A stretch of DNA of 64,000 nt from JBEKCD01 sp050015055 (lineage in GTDB: Archaea > Thermoproteota > Bathyarchaeia > Bathyarchaeales > Bathycorpusculaceae). Below, piece by piece: positions 1 to 8,585 of the stretch (positions are counted from its first letter, which is position 1; the number at the start of each line of letters is the position of its first letter). The stretch is from positions 1 to 64,000 of the forward strand of contig JBEKCD010000003.1 of assembly GCA_050015055.1 (NCBI GenBank), read 5' to 3'. The notes below the pieces were generated by a model. That model was given only the letters and a program-made list of their open reading frames with translations, ran no database searches and was not told the DNA's origin. The translations under genes were made by a program, and so were the position numbers.

Positions 1-66
1 CCATCTCCAAAGTTATCTCCACATTCTCGTAACACACGCTCAGTAAAAAGGCTTAAGTGGGGGAAT

Positions 67-813
67 TCACCGCCCGGGGCAAGCCCCGGGGTTCTCTTCC
101 CCCACACCCGCTAAATAGAGGTTCTGTAGTCTGACGACAATTTCCGCTGGAAGTTCGTAATGTACGTAGCGCATTTTGAAGTCGTAGTGAAACGAGTTGT
201 ATCTGGCTCGAAGAGCCTCCACCAAAGAGGCGAGTGTTACGTTGTAATACAGATCTAACGCTTCCAGCCAGTTGCCCCTGTTAATCTCCTTCTGCACAAA
301 AATGTTAAACATGTCGAAACGCGCGCTCAATTTCTCCAGTCTTTCGTGCATCCGATCTTTGAATTTCTGTTTGTCAAGGATAGGTGGCTTTATTCTGGAT
401 GATTTGTTGAAGTAGAACACGTTGTCTCCGTGAATATTGGGCTCCAGAAATTTCTCTCCGCTTTTCTGCGTCAAGACGGCAAAATCAACGAGCAGATATC
501 TGCTTGTATTTTTAAGTCTGTAGAAGGCTTGAGAGACGCCAGGCCAAGGTTGTTGGAGAACAGGATATTTCATGTCAATCTGATGAACCGAGTTTAATGC
601 TTCCTCTACAACTCTAAATGTTTGTTCGACTTTGTCATCGTCCACGATTGCATAGAGGTCCAAGTCTGACCATTCGTCGATTCTTCCGAATGCTGCAGCT
701 CCTCCCTCGTAGAAAGCGTGCACATATTCAACCGGCTTCAAGAAGTTCACGAGAGCGGCTACTATCCTTCTACGATCCGATTTTCCGTTAGCTTTCAACT
801 GGAATCCCTTCAC
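67..813 (-). CDS. Nucleotidyltransferase-domain protein
   Basis: A 248-residue protein that probably transfers a nucleotidyl group to an unidentified substrate. Residues about 37-56 carry the Pol-beta-type nucleotidyltransferase signature: a small-residue turn (GGAAAFGR) followed about 9 residues later by DLDLY, whose two aspartates would bind metal. The remaining two thirds is helical and could bind the acceptor, as in aminoglycoside or tRNA nucleotidyltransferase-like proteins. It lies alone at the window edge with its 3' end towards base 1. The fold assignment is good; the substrate cannot be read from the sequence. Confidence 0.75.
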   Translation of the reverse strand: MKGFQLKANGKSDRRRIVAALVNFLKPVEYVHAFYEGGAAAFGRIDEWSDLDLYAIVDDDKVEQTFRVVEEALNSVHQIDMKYPVLQQPWPGVSQAFYRLKNTSRYLLVDFAVLTQKSGEKFLEPNIHGDNVFYFNKSSRIKPPILDKQKFKDRMHERLEKLSARFDMFNIFVQKEINRGNWLEALDLYYNVTLASLVEALRARYNSFHYDFKMRYVHYELPAEIVVRLQNLYLAGVGEENPGACPGR

Positions 814-1129
814 AGAATTGAGTGGAAAGCTCCTTCAATATACTTAACTTTTGTCGCATTCAGCTGTTTCCTAGACGTGCTGCTTTCTTGCCTGTTATGT
901 AGAAAACTCGTTTTTCAAGTTGTTCCAGCAGATCTCAGCTTCAGGCCAAGAACTCGGCCCTCGCTCGTTCTCATTGCAGTCCACAGTGTGCCTTTCTCGA
1001 ACTCTTCAAACGGTGTCAGAAGCGGCGAGCGCGCGCGAATATCCTGTAGCCTTTTTCTCTTTCACCGGTCAATGCATAAACGATTTAAACACTGGTTTGT
1101 CACAAGAACGGGTGTTAGGGAGACTTTAG
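814..1129. other. Intergenic spacer, divergent
   Basis: Spacer of 316 bp between divergently transcribed genes, so it should hold both promoters. Open frames here have no recognisable protein features. It contains a 9-base alternating GC run at 1029-1037, of the kind seen in many spacers of this window. Confidence 0.5.
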
Positions 1130-1972
1130 ATGAGTATTGAACTTCCAGAAGCAAAGATTCTTGCGGATCAGATGAACAAAGAGCTGAAGGGCAAACGCAT
1201 CAAGAGCTATCATCTTCGAGACTGTACAAAATTGCAGAGAATTGGGTTCATAAACAGAGATGACAAATCCTTTGATCAACTCTTGAACAGAGAAGTCGAA
1301 TCCGTCGCTTCTAGGGGCAACTCCATACGCGTGAAGCTTGATGAGGGGATGAACATGATTCTCAGCCCTGAATACGGCGGCGAGATCTTTTATCACTCAC
1401 GTGAAGCGACGGTTCCAGAGAAGTTTCACCTAAAGATAGATTTCTCCGACAAAACCGCGTTGACGGTGAGATTCACGAGTATGGGAGGTATGAGGGTGCT
1501 AAAGGATGGTGAACTGATGGACTCGTACGTGTTCAAACGGGATTTCAACACTGAGATTCTCTCACCTATAGATGAGGACTTCACGTTTGAACGGTTTTCG
1601 AGACTCTTATCAGACAATAACCGGGCGCTCAAACCTGTGCTCGTTGGAAAAGATGCCGTCTTGGTGGGGCTGAGCAACAGTGCTTTTCAAGACATAATAT
1701 ACAGGGCCAAGCTGCACCCGAGAAGAAAAGCGTCTGAGTTAGATTTGAATGAGCGGAAAGCCCTTTACAACTCTGTCAAGCTTGTCCTTCAAGAAAGACT
1801 TCGGTTGAACGGAAAAAACCAGTTTTTGGACCTATATCAGAATCAAGGTCGCTACATCTCAGCGATGGGACCGAACATGAGAAAAAAGAACTGCCCAGTC
1901 TGTGAATCTCCCATACAGGAGCTGAGCCTTGGCGGAGGCAAAGTATTCATCTGCCCCAAGTGTCAAGTTTAA
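1130..1972 (+). CDS. Fpg/Nei-family DNA glycosylase-like protein
   Basis: A 280-residue member of the formamidopyrimidine-DNA glycosylase/endonuclease VIII family, which removes oxidised bases and nicks the strand. The N terminus resembles the family start (ELPEA at residues 4-8). A helix-two-turn-helix segment lies around residues 165-200 (VLVGLSNSAFQDIIYRAKL). The C terminus ends in a CxxC...CxxC zinc finger (CPVC about residue 255, CPKC about 275). The canonical catalytic proline at residue 2 is absent: the protein begins Met-Ser-Ile-Glu. It may therefore be a divergent subfamily with another nucleophile, or a binding protein. The ATG start lies just downstream of AGGGAG. Family membership is clear; activity is uncertain. 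Confidence 0.85.
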   Translation: MSIELPEAKILADQMNKELKGKRIKSYHLRDCTKLQRIGFINRDDKSFDQLLNREVESVASRGNSIRVKLDEGMNMILSPEYGGEIFYHSREATVPEKFHLKIDFSDKTALTVRFTSMGGMRVLKDGELMDSYVFKRDFNTEILSPIDEDFTFERFSRLLSDNNRALKPVLVGKDAVLVGLSNSAFQDIIYRAKLHPRRKASELDLNERKALYNSVKLVLQERLRLNGKNQFLDLYQNQGRYISAMGPNMRKKNCPVCESPIQELSLGGGKVFICPKCQV

Positions 1973-2135
1973 GAACTCCAAATATACTGCCATTAGCGCG
2001 AGTTTCTTCAATTGCTATGTGTGAGAGTCATGGTTTACAGTGTGTAGTATTGTGTGTGGTTTTGTGGTAAGAGAGGTAGAGAGAAAAAGGGCAAAGTTTT
2101 ATCCAACCAACCAAGAGTTTGGCTAATGTGCAAAA

Positions 2136-2864
2136 TTATGGCTTGTGTCCACAGAACAGTCTAATGTTCGGATATTTCATGCCATACTGCTCTACTGACG
2201 GCCACAATTCTCTCATTATTTTTTCTTTGAATTCTGGCCACACTTCGTCTTGGCTAATATTGCTTTCTAGAAACACTTTTCCCGAATACGAAATGTTCGT
2301 TGGGATTGTTACGACATCAAGCTTCGTCAAACCTGCGGTTTTCATGCACTTTAGAACTGTTCTTTTCGATGGAAAATAGTCGTTTCCAATGTCTCTATGA
2401 AGTCTAATGAGATTCTCTTCAGCAATGTTACTTGTTTCAGTGTCCAGTTCTAACATCGCAACGGTTCCATTCCGCTTGACCACTCCAGCAATTGATGAGA
2501 CTATTTCGGGTAATTGTCTGGGAGGCATCAGTTCTTCTATCAGTCTATAACTAACAGCCATATCAAAACTCTCAGGGGCAAAAACAGTCAACAATTCAGC
2601 AGCATCAGTTTTCACAAACATAACCTGCGGTCTCACGCCATATCTGTCAAGATTCTGATTCATCCTGTTTACGTCCTCATCGCTGATATCGACTGCAGTA
2701 ACTTTGCCAGTTCTTCCCACGACTTCTGCGATACAAACCGTGAAAGTGCCTTGCCCACAACCAACATCAAGAACTTGCATACCTTCCCGTATTCCCGCAG
2801 AACTCGCCAGGTTCAGCTTCATCAAACGCAGCTTTTTACAGAGCGTCCCAAGTCTCTTTATCAT
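2136..2864 (-). CDS. Class I SAM-dependent methyltransferase
   Basis: A 242-residue methyltransferase. Motif I is intact near residues 32-40 (VLDVGCGQG), followed by VTAVDIS for the ribose-binding acidic residue and a motif about 75 residues further on (SFDMAVSYRLIEEL). The overall plan resembles UbiE/Methyltransf_11 enzymes. The acceptor cannot be predicted. Downstream of its stop lies a low-complexity stretch (about 2041-2110), and upstream is the terminator region of the next minus-strand gene, so it appears to be monocistronic. Confidence 0.85.
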   Translation of the reverse strand: MIKRLGTLCKKLRLMKLNLASSAGIREGMQVLDVGCGQGTFTVCIAEVVGRTGKVTAVDISDEDVNRMNQNLDRYGVRPQVMFVKTDAAELLTVFAPESFDMAVSYRLIEELMPPRQLPEIVSSIAGVVKRNGTVAMLELDTETSNIAEENLIRLHRDIGNDYFPSKRTVLKCMKTAGLTKLDVVTIPTNISYSGKVFLESNISQDEVWPEFKEKIMRELWPSVEQYGMKYPNIRLFCGHKP

Positions 2865-2952
2865 CAGCTATACTTCGCGCAACTACCCTTTTAGTTTTAC
2901 ACACAGAAGAATTCATGAAGATTCGTTTCTGGTTGGTTGGGTTGGCACAAAG

Positions 2953-2972
2953 TTTTAGCGCGCGCGCTAAAA
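2953..2972. repeat. 20-bp perfect palindrome with (CG) core
   Basis: TTTTAGCGCGCGCGCTAAAA reads identically on both strands. It sits between the 3' end of the glycosyltransferase and the start of the methyltransferase, directly beside a terminator-like hairpin. It could be part of transcription termination, a protein site or a Z-DNA-prone tract. Confidence 0.7.
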
Positions 2973-2990
2973 AAAGGCAAGCCTTTTTTC
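2970..2990 (-). terminator. Hairpin and T-run after glycosyltransferase
   Basis: On the minus strand the sequence reads A-run, GGC, short loop, GCC, then seven or more T residues, 28 to 48 bases after the glycosyltransferase stop. Oligo-T is the usual archaeal termination signal; the stem is short, so the T-run is probably the active part. Confidence 0.5.
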
Positions 2991-3017
2991 TAGAGAGAAG
3001 ACATGCAAACAGGAGCT

Positions 3018-4211
3018 CTAGAGAAGTGACTGGATTGTTCTGGCTGCTTCTTTTGCGCCATTAGTAGGGATCGATGCGTAATCGACATGCGTTCCGATGT
3101 TTGAGACAATAGCTTCTGATAATGATTCGGGCGTCGTTTTTGAGCAAATCATTCTGACGCCTGCTCTGTGTCTTTGGCATCTATTCGCCACATCAACTTC
3201 CTGTTCAAAATGGTGCTCAAGCGGAAAATACAAGAACGGTCTTTGAAGGGCAGTCAATTCAAGCGTTATTGTTCCTCCTCCAGTGACAATGCAAAGGTCT
3301 GCGGCGCCCAAGTGCCTATACAAACTGGGCAAGTATCCAACAATCTTCACCCCTGCAGGAGTTTGAATCGAGTCTGGCGCTACACGCGGCCCGCAAACCA
3401 AGACCATTTGAAGGTTAGGGATTTTGTCCTTGACCATCGGGTATGCTTTAACGCACAGATCCAGCAGGTTTTTCCCCGCTGATGTCCCACCAATAGAACA
3501 CAAAATCAAGGGTTCATTTCCGTAACCCAAGAGTTTGCGCGCCTTAGCCTTGTTTCTGAAGTCTTCAATATCCTCTGGAAGCATATAGCCCACAAAGTTA
3601 ATCAGTTTCTCGGCGAGTCTGCGACGGTTGGGCAGCATGAAACCAAACCTCTTATCTGGAACGTCCTCGACTTCACCAACAAAGATGCTTCGATCCGCGA
3701 GAGACGGCTCACCTGCCAAAAACTTGACCCAGAGCCTATTCGTCATGTAAGCTGCAAGATGATCAACTGGATTCCGAGTTGTGGCATCAAGCCCCAAGAA
3801 ATCATAAATAACCACAAACGGGCACTTCTTCAAGCCCGGATTCTTTTGCATTGCAATCATAATATCATACGGTTCGTCCCCTATCCACAGATCAAAACTG
3901 TATGCTTCAGAAATCCTAGCATAGACTTCGGCATTCCGAGACCAACCCTTTCGCATGTTCATGACCCACTGTACCAAGTTTGCCTTGTATTCTCTGGCTA
4001 ATCCTTCCAATTCAGAATTGGCCGAGGATAACAAACCTGCTTCTGGAAGAAGCTTTTCCCCAGAATCTTCGAGAACTCCCGAGGCTGGGGGCTCAGCCAT
4101 CCAAGATATTTCAATGTCAGGCCGAATCCTCCTGAGCGCTCCAGCAACTTCCAAATCTCTGCCTACATGTCCTAAACCGATCGAGCCGCTCACAAAGAGA
4201 ATTTTTTTCAT
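3018..4211 (-). CDS. MurG/GT28-like glycosyltransferase
   Basis: A 397-residue GT-B-fold glycosyltransferase. The N terminus has the family pattern KKILFVSGSIGLGHVGRD (glycine/histidine-rich acceptor loop). The C-terminal half has the nucleotide-sugar-binding region around residues 305-345: IVTGGGTITLELTALQRPF, then LEHHFEQ, like the MurG/UGT GGG...E...Q arrangement. Donor and acceptor are unknown; a lipid or surface-glycan acceptor is plausible for an archaeon. No transmembrane segment is evident. It seems to be transcribed alone and ends at a T-rich terminator. Confidence 0.8.
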   Translation of the reverse strand: MKKILFVSGSIGLGHVGRDLEVAGALRRIRPDIEISWMAEPPASGVLEDSGEKLLPEAGLLSSANSELEGLAREYKANLVQWVMNMRKGWSRNAEVYARISEAYSFDLWIGDEPYDIMIAMQKNPGLKKCPFVVIYDFLGLDATTRNPVDHLAAYMTNRLWVKFLAGEPSLADRSIFVGEVEDVPDKRFGFMLPNRRRLAEKLINFVGYMLPEDIEDFRNKAKARKLLGYGNEPLILCSIGGTSAGKNLLDLCVKAYPMVKDKIPNLQMVLVCGPRVAPDSIQTPAGVKIVGYLPSLYRHLGAADLCIVTGGGTITLELTALQRPFLYFPLEHHFEQEVDVANRCQRHRAGVRMICSKTTPESLSEAIVSNIGTHVDYASIPTNGAKEAARTIQSLL

Positions 4212-4380
4212 TCAGTTCCCACATCTACTTGATGCTACGTTTCTGTAGTGCACGTTGCCGCGTTAATTCTGTCTTCTGTTCTTCTTATATTTAATTTGTT
4301 TCTAGAATTAGCGCACGCGCTGATCACAGAGCCGTTCGCGCGTGCGGAAAAGTTATAGCTCAACAGACACATTTTCCATT

Positions 4381-4948
4381 ATGGAAGCACGTAAGAATGT
4401 CAGATACGACATTGCATCTTCCCAGAACCTAAAAGACCTTCCAACATTCCGTTTATTTCCCTATAGTTGCCAATATTGCTTGTACTGGGAATCAACTGGC
4501 GATTTTGACGAGAAGGTAAACAAGGAAAAGGCACAGCAGTTAAAAGGTGATTGGTTCAGGAACGTCTCGGAAGAGTTTGGGGATTGCGGTGTAATTGCAT
4601 ATCTGGACAATGAATCTGTTGGATATGCACAATACGCGTTGCAAGTTTTTTCCGAGAGTTCGGCAATACGCGTCTGGTCCGCCCAGCGGCGATTCTGTAT
4701 TTCTCGCATGCCTCTATATTCCGAAGAGAGAGCTGAGAGGAAGGGGCATCGGCAGGTCTTTGCTTGATTTTGTCCTATCCAACCTTGGGAAAAGAGGATA
4801 CAGTGCGATAGAGACTTTCGCTCGTAGGGGTTCGGAGAGCAACCCCACTGGACCCTTGGAATTCTATCTCAAGCAGGGGTTTTCAGTGGAAAGAGAATGC
4901 GACGAGTTTCCACTTGTGAGAAAGGAATTCGGAACAGTGATACCGTAA
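4381..4948 (+). pseudogene. GNAT acetyltransferase, frameshifted
   Basis: One GNAT N-acetyltransferase split over two frames. The first frame runs from ATG 4381 to about 4645 and ends in VGYAQYALQ. The second carries on as FFPRVRQYASGPPSGD and contains the acetyl-CoA-binding motif RGRGIGRSLL, then PLEFYLKQGF, stopping at 4946-4948. The switch lies at a T6 run (4646-4651) and needs one base to be skipped. Either the gene is decaying or the assembly has one T too many. A TATA-like AGTTATAG at about 4351 would place transcription start near 4381, so the mRNA may be leaderless. It is translationally coupled (TAATG) to the next GNAT gene. Confidence 0.8.
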
Positions 4949-5403
4949 TGGCTACAGGCAGAATCACAGTTCGCAACGCAGGAGTTGGCGATTACTCTCT
5001 GTGTCTTCCTCTGCTCACTTTGTTATATCACGGGGACATTGGAACAGACTTCAAGAAGACGTTTGAAAGCTTCACAACCGATAATAGTATGGTTCTGCTT
5101 GCACAGTCTCGACGCGAAGTCGTTGGAATCCTGATTGGAAGCTGTCAGATGGACATTGATTGGGAAGGAAAGACTGCCAGAATTGATGCAATAGTCGTGA
5201 GTGAGAAGCACAGAAGAACGGGCGTAGGAAAACAGCTTGCCAGCCGTTTTGTCACTCTGGCACAAATGCAAAGATGCAAAGCAGTCAAATCCCGAGTAAA
5301 CAGAAAGAACGAAGAAGTTCAAAGATTTCATGAAAGCTTGGGTTTTGCAAGGGCCGACACATACGAATACGTGTTGGATTTCCCTCATAAAGGCTTGACC
5401 TGA
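4948..5403 (+). CDS. GNAT family N-acetyltransferase
   Basis: A 151-residue acyltransferase of the GNAT fold. The acetyl-CoA pyrophosphate loop is visible at about residues 90-100 (RRTGVGKQLA), preceded by the beta-4 strand IDAIVVSEKHR and followed by HESLGFARADTYEY. The start codon overlaps the stop of the frameshifted GNAT gene upstream (TAATG), so the two were one transcriptional and translational unit. The substrate may be a protein N terminus, an amine or an antibiotic-like molecule and cannot be told. Confidence 0.85.
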   Translation: MATGRITVRNAGVGDYSLCLPLLTLLYHGDIGTDFKKTFESFTTDNSMVLLAQSRREVVGILIGSCQMDIDWEGKTARIDAIVVSEKHRRTGVGKQLASRFVTLAQMQRCKAVKSRVNRKNEEVQRFHESLGFARADTYEYVLDFPHKGLT

Positions 5404-5435
5404 AAAAGAGACGTAGTAGAGTGCGCGCGCGCTAA

Positions 5436-5633
5436 GTGCACGCCATCTCCGAAGAAGACGGAATGACAGCCGTGAATACGGAAAGGTACATCGGCTGCGG
5501 ACTGTGCGCCATGGGGTGCCCAAACGGAGCAGTAGAACTCAAACGAAAACGCGAAAACAAAATCGTCAATCCTCCACGAGACTTCGCCACAAGGGAACAC
5601 GAACGCATGCACAAACGAGGCTTAAGCAGATAA
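5436..5633 (+). pseudogene. Remnant of a 4Fe-4S ferredoxin-type protein
   Basis: A 65-residue frame whose centre (ERYIGCGLCAMGCPNGAVEL) matches the last 4Fe-4S motif of polyferredoxin-like proteins, followed by the charged tail usual at the C terminus of such proteins. The first cluster cysteine is replaced by tyrosine (RYIGC instead of RCIGC), and no upstream cluster or N-terminal domain exists: an in-frame stop at 5433 and the GNAT gene bound it. It is best read as the tail of a deleted gene. A short expressed protein from GTG 5436 or ATG 5463 is possible but would have only three cluster ligands. Confidence 0.6.
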
Positions 5634-5687
5634 TCTGAACCCCGCACGAGCTCTAAACAAAAGGGAAAGCATGCTTCTCTACGAGCC

Positions 5688-6467
5688 CTAGTTAATTCTT
5701 GCCACTGCCACCATGCCAGTCAGGACACTGCTGTTCAGAAAGGTGATTTCTTTACCAGAATCCAGTAGAATCCTCGTGTAGAAAGGCGTGAGTTCCTTGA
5801 CCACGCCTTCCTCATTCATGTAGGTCGTGTAGACCCTGTCACCCTGCGAGTAGGGAAGTCTGCGTCGCACGATTGCTTCTGAAGCGGGAAATGTCGTGAC
5901 AATTACTCCCCCTTGGACTATGGCAGTGTTCGGAATGACCACCAGACCTCCGATGTCATTCCGTATTCGCGTTACCATCGCCGTTATCTCTTCTACCTTG
6001 CCTGGAATGTTATTCACCATAACAGTGTCGCCTATGCTGAACGGACGGGTCATGAGCACTAACGTTCCGGCGAGAATATTGCCCACAAACGTGGATATGA
6101 CAAGACCGATAACAATCGACGCGATGCCTCCGCCCACTAACAACGTAGTCGGTGAAACCTGAAATATGCCAAGTGAAGCAAAAAACACCACGATGCCCAC
6201 GACTAGAATCATGAAGAACTGAAAGACCGCGGCGAGGTGAATGCCAACGTGTTTTGACAAAAGGGTTTCAGAGCGCCTGATGAAAAGGATAATGATCAGG
6301 CCAAAGGAGACAATTATCACTGTTCTGACAGTCTGATGAATCAGCATAGTCAAGTGCACCTGTGCAGCAAACAACTGGTCATACGCGAACACAAGGCCAA
6401 AAGCCACAACTATCAGGATCGCGATAACCAACGCAAACCTCTTAACAGAGCTCACCAAGCCAGCCAA
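5688..6467 (-). CDS. MscS-family mechanosensitive channel
   Basis: A 259-residue membrane protein expected to open on membrane tension and release solutes during osmotic downshock. Hydrophobic segments at about residues 8-30, 42-62 and 78-100 are followed by the glycine/alanine-rich pore helix (VGGGIASIVIGLVISTFVGNILAG, about 108-131) and the MscS beta domain (PFSIGDTVMV, then VEEITAMVTRIRN, then VVIPNTAIVQG). This is the standard order for small MscS proteins. It converges with the ferredoxin remnant. Confidence 0.9.
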   Translation of the reverse strand: MAGLVSSVKRFALVIAILIVVAFGLVFAYDQLFAAQVHLTMLIHQTVRTVIIVSFGLIIILFIRRSETLLSKHVGIHLAAVFQFFMILVVGIVVFFASLGIFQVSPTTLLVGGGIASIVIGLVISTFVGNILAGTLVLMTRPFSIGDTVMVNNIPGKVEEITAMVTRIRNDIGGLVVIPNTAIVQGGVIVTTFPASEAIVRRRLPYSQGDRVYTTYMNEEGVVKELTPFYTRILLDSGKEITFLNSSVLTGMVAVARIN

Positions 6468-6995
6468 TTCTTTTCACACCAAAGACAGCTATCATGCAGA
6501 TCCCATTCTATAGGTTTTCCCTCGACTTGATGTACGTGCCTTGCCTCCCATTCTCCGACATTCAGAAACGCGCATGGTCAAATTGGCTAAAAATGGCTTT
6601 TTACTCTTCTTGCGGGTTTGGTACACTTTCAGGTATCATGCGTGTCCATGCCTTCTATGACAAGCAGCTCTTCCCGAAATGCGAGCGGAATCAAAACCAT
6701 TTTCGACCATTTTAGGAACACACATGCGCGCGATCTGGCTCTTCAAAAACTCAGCAAAGTACCTCTCCAACTTCTTCGAAGACATCGATTTGGTGATGCC
6801 TTTCCAAGTATCTTACCAGCATCAGAACTCGTAGGCATGACCTCGCAATGGTCGTACACCATTCTCCAAGAAAGACCTGCAGAAGTCCAGTCAAAAGACT
6901 TCCGTTCGCTATTCAGTCCGCGAGCGCGGTATAGATATTAACTTTGAGTACATTAGTCTGGGCTATACTAGCCTCTATTGGGAAGCCTTTGAGGT
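6468..6995. other. Non-coding spacer of 528 bp
   Basis: No frame here has family-like features on either strand. Short frames exist, but they lack ribosome-binding sites, and composition gives no help. It should hold the promoters of the divergent MscS and BASS genes; GGTATAGATATTAA at about 6929-6942 is the best TATA candidate for the BASS gene. A decayed gene is possible but not demonstrable. Confidence 0.4.
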
Positions 6996-7976
6996 ATGAG
7001 CGCTCTGATCAGCAGATACTTCACGTCGTTAATCGTGGTTCTAAGCATAATCTTGGGATTTGCTCTTCCACAGGTTGGAGTTATTTGGAGCAGTGCGCCC
7101 TACCTGACTCTTCTGCTGATGTTCCTGATGTTTTTTGTCACGCTAAGCATTGAACCGAACGATATCGCCCATGCGATTGGGAATTATCCAATCATACTAG
7201 TGGGTTTGTTCACGACTTTTGTCCTTGTGCCCGTGCTGGCACTTACCACAAAACCCTTTTTCCCCAGCATAATTTATGCCGGAACTGTACTTGCCCTCTG
7301 CTGCCCATCCGCCATCGTCTCTTCGTTCTGGACCAAGGTTTTCAAAGGAGACATTGCCACCGCTTTAGTCATGAGCATAATCACGAACCTGTTCTCGATA
7401 GTCACAATACCCGCAACAATGCTCATCGCCGTCGGCACATTCCTCAACGTTCCCATCACAAACATGATGCTCAATCTGGCAGAAATAATCCTAGTTCCCA
7501 TGACCGCCTCCTTTTTGCTGAGGAGATTCGTTCACCTTGACTGGAATAGATTCAGCGGCTACGGCTCCAGAGTGGAACTGGGCATACTCGTTCTCGTGGT
7601 TTGGGGGTCCACCGCGTCAGGAGTCGAACCAGTGAGAAACAACGTTGTACAATTTGCTTCGCTGAACGCTTTTATGCTGGGAATACTCGCACTCGCCTTT
7701 GCTTCGACCCATTTTCTCACCAAGAGATTCGGGCACAAGAAGGCGATATCGATCGAGATCTCGACAACAGTGAAGAATGCAGCCCTCTCCCTAGTTATAG
7801 GTCTAGCCACGTTTCCCAAACTGATACTTCCCCCATTGATTGCAAACCTCATCGCGCAAAACCTGTTTCTCATCCCAGCAAAGGCCATAACAGAAAAAAT
7901 AGCGGCACACCAGACGCTGGGTCACAAGCAAGACCAAGGACAAAAAGGCGATGGTGATAACGCCACTAACGCATAA
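6996..7976 (+). CDS. BASS-family (SBF-like) sodium-coupled transporter
   Basis: A 326-residue integral membrane protein with about nine to ten hydrophobic helices. It resembles the bile acid:sodium symporter superfamily, which moves organic anions with Na+ and also includes the arsenite exporter ACR3. Family-like features are the short N-terminal helices (LTLLLMFLMFFVTLSIEP), the ALCCPSAIVSSFW crossover-type segment and the later ISTTVKNAALSLVIGL segment with polar residues inside the membrane. The C terminus is a charged tail. GAGGT lies directly before the ATG. Substrate unknown; no ars genes are nearby. Confidence 0.8.
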   Translation: MSALISRYFTSLIVVLSIILGFALPQVGVIWSSAPYLTLLLMFLMFFVTLSIEPNDIAHAIGNYPIILVGLFTTFVLVPVLALTTKPFFPSIIYAGTVLALCCPSAIVSSFWTKVFKGDIATALVMSIITNLFSIVTIPATMLIAVGTFLNVPITNMMLNLAEIILVPMTASFLLRRFVHLDWNRFSGYGSRVELGILVLVVWGSTASGVEPVRNNVVQFASLNAFMLGILALAFASTHFLTKRFGHKKAISIEISTTVKNAALSLVIGLATFPKLILPPLIANLIAQNLFLIPAKAITEKIAAHQTLGHKQDQGQKGDGDNATNA

Positions 7977-8033
7977 AATGACAGACGGAGCTCCAAATAA
8001 TCATATATGAAGGGTCCGCCATATTGGCGCAGG

Positions 8034-8417
8034 ATGGATATGAAGTCCAAACTCATCTATGTAGGGATAAGAGTCACGAATCTGCAGAGATCTATCGATT
8101 TTTACACGAAAGTACTCGGCATGAATGTTAAAGGTCGAGGCAAGATCGACCAAACTAAAGGCGAGACTGTCGGGCTTGAAAGCGAGAAAGACGGTTTCGT
8201 ATTGGAACTCAACTATTACGAAAAAGACAGCCCGTTTAACACAAAATACCTGGTAGGAGAAGGACTAGATCACATTGCGTTCAAAGTTGACAACCTAGAG
8301 AAAGCCCTGGAAGAAGCAAAGAACGCCGGACACAGGACTATCCTCGAAATGAAAGCAGACGGTAGCCGATGGGCCTACATAGAGGACCCGGACGGAATCT
8401 GGATAGAACTCTTCTAG
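8034..8417 (+). CDS. VOC/glyoxalase-fold protein
   Basis: A single vicinal-oxygen-chelate protein of about 127 residues. It shows the paired beta-alpha-beta-beta-beta modules: RVTNLQRSIDFYTKVLGM at the start, GLDHIAFKVDNLEKAL in the middle and YIEDPDGIWIELF at the end. Three metal ligands can be placed (E in VLELNYYE, H in LDHIAF, final E in WIELF). The usual first histidine of glyoxalase I appears to be tyrosine (IYVGIRV), so lyase activity is doubtful. A TATA-like CATATATG at about 8001 suggests a very short leader; ATG 8034 or 8040 is likelier than 8007. Confidence 0.85.
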   Translation: MDMKSKLIYVGIRVTNLQRSIDFYTKVLGMNVKGRGKIDQTKGETVGLESEKDGFVLELNYYEKDSPFNTKYLVGEGLDHIAFKVDNLEKALEEAKNAGHRTILEMKADGSRWAYIEDPDGIWIELF

Positions 8418-8585
8418 CGCCGCAATGCACTCTATTCCAACTGGAATTCCTCGCCTTCTTGTAAGCGCGCGTGAACATCTGCTGAAACGGGCAAGGTGCC
8501 TGAAGAAAAAACCCGAAGAATCTGCCAGAGAGAACAGCCTCTTGACTTCGCGGTTCGCACACCGCCTGCCTGTGAAAAGCCAGAC

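Noticed and set aside
6618..6941. 107-residue frame in the MscS-BASS spacer
   Set aside because: Composition is rich in Ser and Arg without domain pattern, and no start signal supports it.
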